Below the pieces are notes generated by a model. It did not search any database. It saw nothing but the letters and a program-made list of their open reading frames with translations, and was not told where the DNA came from. Both the position numbers and the translations under genes were made by a program. A DNA stretch of 9,996 nucleotides from the NCBI GenBank assembly GCA_019090295.1, contig JAHRWG010000236.1, positions 1-9,996 on the forward strand. Reading direction: 5' to 3'. The stretch comes from Cycloclasticus sp. Its GTDB lineage: Bacteria > Pseudomonadota > Gammaproteobacteria > Methylococcales > Cycloclasticaceae. Each line of letters starts with the position of its first letter. The stretch's first letter is position 1. Shown one piece after another: positions 1 through 7,027 of this stretch.

Positions 1-510
1 GTGAATACTAACAAAAACAGTCAGCAAGTGGTTATTGATAAAGGCAGTCGATTCGGCTTATTTCTAGGCCAAGCCGCACTTAATGAAGACGGCATAGTTG
101 GTCAAATAACCACTGCACGGCCCCTTACTTCCGACATCATTCTCATCACTGACCCTAGTCACGCCATACCGGTTGAGATCAACCGAACTGGGCTGAGAAC
201 CATCGCTATCGGCAGTGGTTTAAAAAACTCACTATCGCTGCCTTATTTACCCCTTAATGCCGACATTAAAGCGGGTGATTTATTGACAAGTTCGGGCTTG
301 GGTGCCGTTTTCCCAAAGGGTTACCCAGTGGCTACGATCTCCTCATTCGAACTATCGGGTGGCAAGGCTTTTATGCATGCTAGCGCTACCACTATCGCAG
401 ATATTGATAGGACTCACGAGCTTCTTCTGGTTTGGAGTAGAAGAGACCCTATCCCTTTGTTACCTGGCACACCTAAAACAGCTAAAACTGACGCAGCGAA
501 TGCCCTCTAA
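1..510 (+). CDS. mreC: Rod shape-determining protein MreC, 3' part (5' end outside window)
   Basis: This is the C-terminal 169 residues of MreC, the periplasmic scaffold of the elongasome that binds PBP2 and helps activate RodA-PBP2 wall synthesis. The sequence shows the typical beta-barrel core: VVIDKGSRFGLFLGQ, then DGIVGQI, then ITDPSHAIPVEINR and GLRTIAIGSG, and finally the GDLLTSSGLGAVFPKGYPVA segment. The tail after LLLVWSRRDP is short, proline/alanine-rich and poorly conserved, as usual. Full-length MreC is about 280-370 residues, so the membrane anchor and coiled coil lie upstream of the window. The GTG at position 1 is read here as an internal valine codon rather than a start, because it falls within the conserved domain. 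The stop overlaps the start of mreD by 11 bp, which suggests translational coupling. Family assignment is firm; the true start cannot be seen. Confidence 0.95.
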   Translation: MNTNKNSQQVVIDKGSRFGLFLGQAALNEDGIVGQITTARPLTSDIILITDPSHAIPVEINRTGLRTIAIGSGLKNSLSLPYLPLNADIKAGDLLTSSGLGAVFPKGYPVATISSFELSGGKAFMHASATTIADIDRTHELLLVWSRRDPIPLLPGTPKTAKTDAANAL

Positions 511-985
511 ACTATCCAGCCTGTTCGTTATTTATTTAACACTATTCATTTCCATGGCTTTAAGCATTATCCCTTGGTCTAATTCAGTTGCTAGTTTTAT
601 GCCAAACTGGCCCATTTTAACCCTGATGTATTGGTGCCTTGCTTTACCCCACAGAGTCAGTGTAGGCACTGGTTTTGCAGTTGGCCTATTACTTGATACC
701 CTTAGTGGCAATGTTATTGGTCAGCATGCACTAATTTTTAGCATCACGGCCTTTGCTGGTCATTCATTTTATCTTCGCATACGAAATTACTTACTATGGC
801 AACAATCTTTTTTTAGTTTGTTTTTTTTATGTCTAATTCATACCCTATTTCTGTGGACTAGCCAACTTGAGCAACACAGCTATATCACCTTGCACAGCTA
901 CGCCCAACCCTTTGTTAGCGCACTATCCTGGCCTGCTATTTTTGCTGTACTAAGATTGATTAGACGTCACTACAACGTTCAGTAA
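500..985 (+). CDS. mreD: Rod shape-determining membrane protein MreD
   Basis: MreD is a small inner-membrane protein of the elongasome that partners MreC. The frame is open further upstream (an ATG at 302), but the start is placed at ATG 500. From there the protein is 161 residues, almost exactly the E. coli length (162), and it begins MPSKLSSLFVIYLTLF. The residues upstream of 500 lie over mreC coding sequence and do not look like MreD. The conserved block FMPNWPILTLMYWCLALPHRVSVGTGF, followed by LLDTLSGNVIGQHAL, is the family signature. About five to six hydrophobic segments fill the chain, and a basic tail (RLIRRHYNVQ) ends it. The start overlaps the mreC stop by 11 bp and there is no obvious Shine-Dalgarno sequence, so translation probably depends on coupling to mreC. 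Confidence 0.95.
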   Translation: MPSKLSSLFVIYLTLFISMALSIIPWSNSVASFMPNWPILTLMYWCLALPHRVSVGTGFAVGLLLDTLSGNVIGQHALIFSITAFAGHSFYLRIRNYLLWQQSFFSLFFLCLIHTLFLWTSQLEQHSYITLHSYAQPFVSALSWPAIFAVLRLIRRHYNVQ

Positions 986-991
986 TTAAAA

Positions 992-2821
992 ATGAAACTT
1001 CATTTCGACCTTAAAAGTGACGCACAAGAAAATCGGCTTTTTTTCTCACGCTCGGTTACATTGATTATTTTTGCTCTAGTGCTATTTGTCACCCTAATTG
1101 CCCGACTTGTCTTTCTACAAATTCAAACACATGAGAAATTTAGTCATTTAGCACAGAATAATCGTGTCAACCTTTCAGCTATTGCTCCTGTCAGAGGCAT
1201 GATTTTTGATACGCAAGGTCAAGTTCTTGCAGAAAACAACCCTAGTTATAGTCTCGAGCTCATCCCAGAACAAATAAAGGATCTGGATTTAACTCTCACA
1301 GAGTTAAGTAAAATCCTACCCATATCAGAAAAGGATATTACAGCCTTCAAAAAACGTAAAGGCTCAAACAAACGTTTTGTTAGCACCCCCTTAAGAAACC
1401 GTTTGAGTGAATCAGAGGTGGCTATTTTTGCTGCAAATCGCCATCTTTTCCCTGGCGTTGACATTCAAGCTCACCCACTTAGGCACTATCCTTTTGCTGA
1501 CATTAGCGCCCACCTTGTGGGCTATGTTGGTGCTATTAATGATAAAGAACTTAGTCAAATAGACCCAGTTAATTATCGCGGCACTCGAGTCATAGGTAAA
1601 ACAGGTATCGAAAAAACCTATGAAAAAACCCTACATGGTAGCGTTGGCTATCAACAAACTGAAAATACTGCTCAGGGACGACCGATTAAAGTCATTAGTC
1701 ATACCGCACCTATTTCTGGTGAGAGTTTGACACTGAATATTGACATGCGACTTCAAAAAACAGCCTATGATGCCCTCGGTGACTTTAATGGTTCTGTTGT
1801 TGCAATAGATACTCAAACAGGGGCCGTTCGTGTTCTCGTTAGTAAACCTGGGTTTAATACCAATTTATTTGCGCGTGGTATTGATCAAAAATCATATACA
1901 TCATTGCAAACCTCGTCCAGACGACCACTCTTTAATCGTGCCCTTCAAGGACTTTACCCTCCCGGTTCTACACTCAAACCTTTTTTTGCATTGGCCGGTT
2001 TAGACTACAAAGCGACCACTCGACATCAACAAGTTTTCTGCCCTGGGTATTACCAGCTCCCAAATCAAAAACATAAGTACCGTGATTGGAAAAAAACAGG
2101 CCATGGGCACGTCTCTTTACATGAAGCCATAGAGCAGTCTTGTGATGTGTTTTTTTATGCATTAGCTCACGACTTAGAAATTAATAGAATGCACCATTTT
2201 TTAAGCAAGTTCGGGTTTGGACAAAAAACAGGCATTGACCTTATGGGTGAAAAAAGTGGTTTACTGCCATCCAAAGATTGGAAGAAAAGGGCTCGAAACC
2301 AGGTTTGGTACCCAGGTGAAACACTTATTGCTGGGATAGGGCAAGGCTTTAACTTAACAACACCACTGCAATTAGCACAGGCAACTGTCTTAATGGCCAA
2401 CAAGGGCCATGCATATAAACCTACCGTCGTTTCACACTCTGGCAGCCAAGTAAGCACGGCTAGCCAATGGCCAGCCATTCAACTTGGCAACCCTAACGAT
2501 TGGGACCACATCATTAAAGCCATGTCCAGTGTTGTTAATGGACGAAGAGGAACCGCACGGAAAATTGCAGAGGGTGCACCCTATAAAATTGCAGGTAAGA
2601 CAGGTACCGCTCAAGTCTTTGGCATTAAACAAGATGAAGAGTACGATGAAGAAACCGTTCTTGAGCACCTAAAGGACCATGCCTTGTTTGTTGCTTTTGC
2701 TCCAATCAAAAAACCTCAGTTAGCCGTAGCAGTAATTGTTGAAAATGGCAGCCATGGAGGGTCCGTAGCGGCCCCAATTGCCAGAGCAGTTTTTGATCAA
2801 TACATCCAACTTACGCCATGA
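992..2821 (+). CDS. mrdA: Penicillin-binding protein 2, elongasome DD-transpeptidase
   Basis: PBP2 is a class B PBP that crosslinks peptides in glycan made by RodA during lateral wall growth. Its 609 residues have a short cytoplasmic tail, one membrane segment (about 21-43), a periplasmic pedestal (about 60-240, including RGMIFDTQGQVLAEN) and a transpeptidase domain. The three catalytic motifs are intact: S326-TLK329 within YPPGSTLKP, S383-C-D385, and K536-TGT539. D365, H371 and C384 occupy places reported as ligands of a zinc site in Acinetobacter PBP2, but the first ligand position is C350 here rather than aspartate. The gene starts 6 bp after mreD and its stop overlaps the rodA start by 4 bp (ATGA), the classic mrdA-rodA arrangement. 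FtsI (PBP3) is excluded by the overall sequence and by the rodA partner. Confidence 0.97.
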   Translation: MKLHFDLKSDAQENRLFFSRSVTLIIFALVLFVTLIARLVFLQIQTHEKFSHLAQNNRVNLSAIAPVRGMIFDTQGQVLAENNPSYSLELIPEQIKDLDLTLTELSKILPISEKDITAFKKRKGSNKRFVSTPLRNRLSESEVAIFAANRHLFPGVDIQAHPLRHYPFADISAHLVGYVGAINDKELSQIDPVNYRGTRVIGKTGIEKTYEKTLHGSVGYQQTENTAQGRPIKVISHTAPISGESLTLNIDMRLQKTAYDALGDFNGSVVAIDTQTGAVRVLVSKPGFNTNLFARGIDQKSYTSLQTSSRRPLFNRALQGLYPPGSTLKPFFALAGLDYKATTRHQQVFCPGYYQLPNQKHKYRDWKKTGHGHVSLHEAIEQSCDVFFYALAHDLEINRMHHFLSKFGFGQKTGIDLMGEKSGLLPSKDWKKRARNQVWYPGETLIAGIGQGFNLTTPLQLAQATVLMANKGHAYKPTVVSHSGSQVSTASQWPAIQLGNPNDWDHIIKAMSSVVNGRRGTARKIAEGAPYKIAGKTGTAQVFGIKQDEEYDEETVLEHLKDHALFVAFAPIKKPQLAVAVIVENGSHGGSVAAPIARAVFDQYIQLTP

Positions 2822-3954
2822 GAATACCCTTACAGAATTATCATAAGACCAGCCATTATCACCACCGTGAAAACAGCATTTTGCACCGTCTGCATATTGA
2901 TATGACCTTGTTTTTTTTATTATTGGTACTATCCGTCATTGGTTTGGTTATTTTGTACAGTGCTGGCAATGAAGATATGGCACTTATACAACGGCAAGGC
3001 ACGCGACTAGCTGTTGCCTTTTTTGCGATGTTGGTTATGGCCCAAGTTCCTCCACACATATTGAAGATGTTTGCACCCTGGCTTTTTTTGGGCGGTATAT
3101 TACTGTTATTAAGTGTTTTATTTTTTGGTGATATGGGTAAGGGTGCGCAACGCTGGCTTAATTTGGGCGTGTTCCGTTTTCAGCCCTCCGAGTTATTGAA
3201 GCTAGCGACACCTATGATGATCGCATGGTACTTAGCGGAACGCCGCCTTCCGGTCAAATTCAAGTATATTTTTTTAGCTTCAATTTTTATCGCTATTCCA
3301 ACTGTTCTTATTGCTAAGCAACCCGATCTGGGCACGTCTATTCTCATTGCTAGTTCAGGTCTAGCGGTTTTATTTTTAGCTGGCATTTCTTGGCAACTTA
3401 TTTTATACGTGGGCGGTGCAGCTGCCGCCTTAGCTCCTGCCTTGTGGCACTTTATGAAAGAGTACCAAAAACAACGCGTCCTTACATTTCTAAACCCAGA
3501 AGATGACCCCTTAGGTGCTGGCTACCACATTATTCAGTCTAAAATAGCCATTGGTTCTGGTGGCACTTATGGTAAAGGGTGGTTGCATGGCTCACAAGCT
3601 CGCTTAGACTTCCTACCAGAAAGCTCCACCGACTTTATTTTCGCTGTCTTTGCTGAAGAGTTTGGCCTTATCGGCTGCGCCCTCTTATTACTCATCTACC
3701 TTTTGATTTTTATCCGTTCTATCTATATAGCCGTACAAGCACAAGATACTTTCTCGCGGCTACTCGCTGGCAGCTTAGCACTCACCTTCTTCATTTATTT
3801 ATTTGTTAATGTTGGTATGGTGACAGGCATTTTGCCAGTTGTTGGTGTACCTTTACCACTTATCAGTTATGGTGGTACGTCTATGGTCACTCTCCTCATC
3901 GGCTTTGGAATTCTTATGTCGATTCAAACCCACCGAAAATTACTTTCTAGCTAA
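2818..3954 (+). CDS. rodA: RodA, SEDS-family peptidoglycan glycosyltransferase
   Basis: RodA polymerises lipid II into glycan strands in the inner membrane as the partner of PBP2. The 378-residue polytopic protein matches the family length (E. coli 370) and has about ten hydrophobic segments. Conserved SEDS blocks are clear: KGAQRWLNLG, RFQPSELLKLA, AKQPDLGTSI, DDPLGAGYHIIQSKIAIGSGG, FLPESSTDFIFAVFAEE and GILPVVGVPLPLISYGG. D272 in the FLPE..TDF motif corresponds to the essential periplasmic aspartate of SEDS polymerases. The N-terminus is histidine-rich (residues 9-27), a cytoplasmic extension somewhat longer than in E. coli. The ATG overlaps the mrdA stop codon by 4 bp, so the two are translationally coupled. 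The GKGWLHG and TGILPVVGVPLP blocks and the PBP2 neighbour favour RodA over its paralogue FtsW. Confidence 0.97.
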   Translation: MRIPLQNYHKTSHYHHRENSILHRLHIDMTLFFLLLVLSVIGLVILYSAGNEDMALIQRQGTRLAVAFFAMLVMAQVPPHILKMFAPWLFLGGILLLLSVLFFGDMGKGAQRWLNLGVFRFQPSELLKLATPMMIAWYLAERRLPVKFKYIFLASIFIAIPTVLIAKQPDLGTSILIASSGLAVLFLAGISWQLILYVGGAAAALAPALWHFMKEYQKQRVLTFLNPEDDPLGAGYHIIQSKIAIGSGGTYGKGWLHGSQARLDFLPESSTDFIFAVFAEEFGLIGCALLLLIYLLIFIRSIYIAVQAQDTFSRLLAGSLALTFFIYLFVNVGMVTGILPVVGVPLPLISYGGTSMVTLLIGFGILMSIQTHRKLLSS

Positions 3955-3957
3955 GGA
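3953..3957 (+). promoter_or_regulatory. Shine-Dalgarno site of mltB
   Basis: AAGGA lies 6 nt before the ATG at 3964 and overlaps the rodA stop codon. It is one of the better ribosome binding sites in the window and supports the chosen mltB start. Confidence 0.7.
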
Positions 3958-3963
3958 TAGACA

Positions 3964-4968
3964 ATGAAAAACTCAACATTAACCTACTTCATTATTGCTG
4001 TTACTTTACTAACAGCAACTCTCGTCAGCCATGCGAAAGAAGCCCCTGAGTTAACGACTGACTATTCGGAATTTGTTAAAGAAATGGTTGATAAGCACCA
4101 ATTTGACAAACAGACGTTAACAACGTTACTAAACACGTCCACACGTCAGCCCAGCATTTTACGAGCCATGTCATCTCCGGCTGAAAAGCGTCTTGAATGG
4201 CATACTTACCGTAAAATTTTTCTTAAACCTAGCCGTATTAATGGTGGTATAAAATTTTGGCAACAAAACAAAGAGCAATTAACACAAGCTCAACAAAAAT
4301 ACGGGGTACCGGAAGAAATTATCGTTGCCATTATTGGTGTTGAGACTCGTTATGGCAGTAATATTGGCTCTTACAAAGTACTAGATGCTTTAACGACACT
4401 AGGCTTTCACTATCCAAAACGAGCCGCGTTTTTTAAACGTGAGCTTGAGCACTTTCTATTACTCGCACGAGAAGAAGGTTTCGACCCTTCTAAGCCAAAA
4501 GGCTCTTACGCTGGCGCAATGGGCAAGCCCCAATTTATTTCGAGCAGTTATCGAGCCTATGCTGTCGACGGTGACAACGATGGTAAGCGAGACCTATGGA
4601 CCAGCTCTGCAGACATTATCCATAGCGTAGCGAATTATTTCTCACGGCATGGGTGGTCAGACAGCCCTCTCGTCGCTCAAAAAACTAAACTAACTGGTGA
4701 GACTTATCGTGAGCTCTTAAGCTCTTCTTTAAAACCTGTTCATACATTAGGTGAATTATCTCAACATCATGTTCAAGTGCCATTGGACCAAGCCAGTGAT
4801 ACCCTTGTAAAACTTCTTGAGCTTAAGCAGCCTAAGCACTCTGATTATTGGCTGACCTTTAGTAACTTTTACACCATCACTCGTTATAACCATAGTCATC
4901 TTTACGCAATGGCTGTTTACCAATTAAGTCAAGAAATCAAGCAAGGCTATCACTTAGCCACTCTCTAA
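3964..4968 (+). CDS. mltB: Lytic murein transglycosylase B (MltB/Slt35 family)
   Basis: MltB cleaves the MurNAc-GlcNAc bond of peptidoglycan with formation of 1,6-anhydroMurNAc in the periplasm. The 334-residue protein has an N-terminal signal peptide (about 1-24, cleavage likely after VSHA). The family 3 transglycosylase domain holds E127 in GVETRYG, the place of the catalytic glutamate of E. coli Slt35. It also holds the block GAMGKPQFISSSYRAYAVDGDNDGKRDLW, where D202-D209 resembles the EF-hand-like calcium site of Slt35. The end, NFYTITRYNHSHLYAMAVYQL, is the conserved C-terminal motif. Unlike E. coli MltB, no lipobox cysteine is present, so the protein is predicted to be soluble in the periplasm. 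It sits 9 bp after rodA and 1 bp before rlpA, in what looks like one transcript with both. Confidence 0.95.
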   Translation: MKNSTLTYFIIAVTLLTATLVSHAKEAPELTTDYSEFVKEMVDKHQFDKQTLTTLLNTSTRQPSILRAMSSPAEKRLEWHTYRKIFLKPSRINGGIKFWQQNKEQLTQAQQKYGVPEEIIVAIIGVETRYGSNIGSYKVLDALTTLGFHYPKRAAFFKRELEHFLLLAREEGFDPSKPKGSYAGAMGKPQFISSSYRAYAVDGDNDGKRDLWTSSADIIHSVANYFSRHGWSDSPLVAQKTKLTGETYRELLSSSLKPVHTLGELSQHHVQVPLDQASDTLVKLLELKQPKHSDYWLTFSNFYTITRYNHSHLYAMAVYQLSQEIKQGYHLATL

Positions 4969-4969
4969 A

Positions 4970-5809
4970 ATGCGAGCATGTATTCTAAGTGTTATATTTA
5001 TTGGCCTGCTATCATCGTGTGGCTCTCGTCTAATACTAACCCATGATGATGGCGCACCGCCCCTTCACCCTGCCAACATTGAGGCAACTCCCGACGCCAT
5101 CCCTCGCGTAGAGGCAAAAAGCCGAGGCGGGAACCCTGTTTCTTACGAGGTGTTTGGTAAACGCTATGCTGTACTCAATTCTAGTGCTAACTTTGTGCAA
5201 CGAGGCACCGCTTCTTGGTATGGCACTAAGTTTCATGGCAATAAAACCTCTAATGGTGAGGTTTACGATATGTACAAAATGACCGCCGCACATAAAACAC
5301 TGCCCATTCCCACATATGTTGAGGTTAGACACCTAAATACTAACAAAAAAATTATTGTCCGAATCAATGATCGTGGTCCTTTCCACGGGGACCGAATCAT
5401 CGATCTGTCATACGCTGCTGCTGCAAAACTTGGCACATTAAAAAATGGTACAAGCTCGGTTGAAATTAGAGCGATTGACCCACGACAGCAGCCACAATTG
5501 ACCCTGCCTAATAATACGCTTAATCATATTACAGCCCCCTCTTACTCCAGCGGCATAGTTAATATAAGCAACCCTGTTTATATTCAAGTAGCGGCCTTTA
5601 AATCCCTTGCAAATGCTAATGCCTTAAAAACAAAACTTATCGCTAAACTACCTATCAGAACAGATGTTTCAGTTAAGACTTATTCAGACAGCTTAAATAG
5701 TTTTCACCGGGTATACGTAGGACCTTTTAAAGATAGGGATCAAGCCAAACACTCTCAGCACCAACTCCAAGGCCTAGGTTTTTTAGACATCCGTTATAGG
5801 CATCATTAA
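4970..5809 (+). CDS. rlpA: RlpA, septal ring lytic transglycosylase lipoprotein with SPOR domain
   Basis: RlpA is an outer-membrane lipoprotein. In Pseudomonas aeruginosa it is a lytic transglycosylase acting on denuded glycan at the septum; in E. coli that activity is apparently absent. The sequence shows a short lipoprotein signal with lipobox LSSC (C17, followed by Gly, no inner-membrane retention signal). A double-psi beta-barrel follows (about 76-170), with GTASWYGTKFHGNKTSNGE and RINDRGPF. E97, H108 and D134 occupy the positions of the residues important for activity in the Pseudomonas enzyme, so this copy is probably active. A linker (about 171-200) leads to a C-terminal SPOR domain (about 202-279) that would bind denuded glycan. 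The gene begins 1 bp after mltB, and a hairpin spans its stop codon. The ATG at 4970 is preferred because it places the signal peptide at the N-terminus. Confidence 0.95.
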   Translation: MRACILSVIFIGLLSSCGSRLILTHDDGAPPLHPANIEATPDAIPRVEAKSRGGNPVSYEVFGKRYAVLNSSANFVQRGTASWYGTKFHGNKTSNGEVYDMYKMTAAHKTLPIPTYVEVRHLNTNKKIIVRINDRGPFHGDRIIDLSYAAAAKLGTLKNGTSSVEIRAIDPRQQPQLTLPNNTLNHITAPSYSSGIVNISNPVYIQVAAFKSLANANALKTKLIAKLPIRTDVSVKTYSDSLNSFHRVYVGPFKDRDQAKHSQHQLQGLGFLDIRYRHH

Positions 5810-5815
5810 CGGATG
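5788..5815 (+). other. Perfect 9-bp inverted repeat spanning the rlpA stop
   Basis: CATCCGTTA (5788-5796) and TAACGGATG (5807-5815) are exact reverse complements separated by 10 nt, and the rlpA stop codon lies in the right arm. The RNA could form a 9-bp hairpin just before the dacA promoter. No run of U follows on either strand, so a standard intrinsic terminator is not supported. It could be a transcript-stabilising 3' end, a weak attenuator or a protein site; its function is unknown. Confidence 0.5.
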
Positions 5816-5844
5816 CTTGTGATACCTCGCTAAAAAAATCGACG

Positions 5845-5853
5845 TGGTATAAT
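5845..5853 (+). promoter_or_regulatory. Extended -10 promoter upstream of dacA
   Basis: TGGTATAAT (5845-5853) is a consensus extended -10 element (TGn plus TATAAT) for the housekeeping sigma factor. It lies 38 bp before the dacA ATG, in the only sizeable intergenic gap of the window. No good -35 box is seen at 16-18 bp; TTGTGA at 5817-5822 is 25 bp away, too far. This is usual for extended -10 promoters. Transcription would start about 5859-5861, giving a leader of roughly 30 nt, and would drive dacA-dat-ybeD-lipB-lipA separately from the upstream genes. Confidence 0.65.
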
Positions 5854-5891
5854 ATTATTTTCACTCCACGCATAACATTACAGCCTGTCAT

Positions 5892-7016
5892 ATGAAACCA
5901 ATTTTCTTTATTGTTAGCTTACTTCTATCCAGTTACGCCTTAGCCTTACCCGTGCCTTCCGCACCAGACCTTAAGGCAAGAAGTTACCATGTTATTGACT
6001 TTCACAGCGGTAAGGTTATTGCCTCAAAAAATGCTGACCTTAAATTAGCCCCCGCCAGCATGACTAAAATCATGACTGCCTTAATTGTCTTCCGTGAAAT
6101 TAACCAAGGCAACCTATTATTAGATGAAAAAGTTCGAATTAGTGAAAAAGCTTGGCGTACGCCAGGTTCAAGGATGTTCATCGAGGTTAATAAATTCGTA
6201 TCTATTGATGATTTATTACATGGCATGCTCGTACAGTCTGGCAATGATGCCACCGTTGCCTTGGCCGAGCATATTGCTGGGGATGAGGCCACGTTTGCCC
6301 AACTTATGAACCAAGTTGCTCATGAGCTAAATATGAGCAATAGCCACTTTATTAACAGTTCAGGGCTACCAGACAAAGAGCATTATACCTCTGCGCGGGA
6401 TTTAGCCATCTTAACCCGTGCTTTAATTGCCGAATCTCCAGAGCTTTATAAAATAAATGCCATCAAAAAATTCTCGTTTAATGGGATCACTCAGCAAAAT
6501 AGGAATAAACTTTTATGGCGCGATAGTACCGTTGATGGTGTTAAAACTGGCCATACCGAAGATGCCGGGTATTGTTTAGCTTCATCTGCCGTCCGTGAAA
6601 ACATGCGATTAATCTCTATCGTTATGGGCACTGACAGTATTGAAGCTCGAAATGATACCAATCAAGCCTTATTGAATTATGGCTATCGTTTCTATAAAAC
6701 CCACCTGTTATACAAAGCTAACCAGTCGCTCAGTTCAACGCGCGTTTGGAAAGGTGAACAGGAAAACTTAGATGTTGGTTTAACCGAAGATCTTTACCTC
6801 ACCACCCCACGTAATCAATATAAGAACCTAAAGGCTAGCCTCCAATTACAGCCTCAATTAATAGCTCCGATAAAGCTTAATCAAACAGTTGGTAGCGCTA
6901 TTATTAAGTTAAATGGGGAGACTCTAGCAACGCGCCCGCTTGTTGCACTAAATACTGTTGCTGAAGGCTCGCTGATACAAATAGTAAAAGATGAACTGCT
7001 ATTGCTTTTAGAATAA
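5892..7016 (+). CDS. dacA: D-alanyl-D-alanine carboxypeptidase, PBP5/6 type
   Basis: DacA removes the terminal D-Ala from peptidoglycan pentapeptides in the periplasm, which limits the donors available for crosslinking. The protein has 374 residues and a signal peptide (about 1-18, ending in ALA). The class C low-molecular-mass PBP motifs are S56-MTK59, S116-GN118 and K218-TG220. The C-terminal beta domain (about 280-365), typical of PBP5, follows. The extreme C-terminus (GSLIQIVKDELLLLLE) is shorter than in E. coli PBP5 and lacks the aromatic and basic residues of its amphipathic membrane anchor, so membrane attachment may be weak. The stop is 11 bp before dat, leaving no room for a frameshifted longer tail. 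The gene is the first behind the extended -10 promoter; its Shine-Dalgarno sequence is weak. Confidence 0.95.
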   Translation: MKPIFFIVSLLLSSYALALPVPSAPDLKARSYHVIDFHSGKVIASKNADLKLAPASMTKIMTALIVFREINQGNLLLDEKVRISEKAWRTPGSRMFIEVNKFVSIDDLLHGMLVQSGNDATVALAEHIAGDEATFAQLMNQVAHELNMSNSHFINSSGLPDKEHYTSARDLAILTRALIAESPELYKINAIKKFSFNGITQQNRNKLLWRDSTVDGVKTGHTEDAGYCLASSAVRENMRLISIVMGTDSIEARNDTNQALLNYGYRFYKTHLLYKANQSLSSTRVWKGEQENLDVGLTEDLYLTTPRNQYKNLKASLQLQPQLIAPIKLNQTVGSAIIKLNGETLATRPLVALNTVAEGSLIQIVKDELLLLLE

Positions 7017-7019
7017 AGG
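7015..7019 (+). promoter_or_regulatory. Shine-Dalgarno site of dat
   Basis: AAAGG overlaps the dacA stop codon and lies 8 nt before the ATG at 7028, which supports that start over the in-frame ATG two codons later. Confidence 0.6.
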
Positions 7020-7027
7020 TTTCTCCT

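Noticed and set aside
1..3. GTG at the first base as the start codon of mreC.
   Set aside because: The following residues are already inside the conserved MreC core, and the membrane anchor and coiled coil are missing, so this is an internal valine at the window edge.
818..838. T7 and T8 runs in mreD as a possible slippage or phase-variation site.
   Set aside because: Phenylalanine-rich membrane segments explain them, and the frame is intact with the expected C-terminus.
2167..2478. 103-codon open frame on the minus strand within mrdA.
   Set aside because: It lies wholly opposite well-conserved PBP2 coding sequence, has no ribosome site or recognisable domain, and is a shadow frame.
5036..5332. 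98-codon open frame on the minus strand within rlpA.
   Set aside because: It lies opposite the conserved RlpA barrel and resembles no known protein; treated as chance.
5817..5853. TTGTGA (5817-5822) as the -35 box partnering TATAAT.
   Set aside because: The spacing is 25 bp, well outside 16-18 bp; the TG extension explains the promoter without it.
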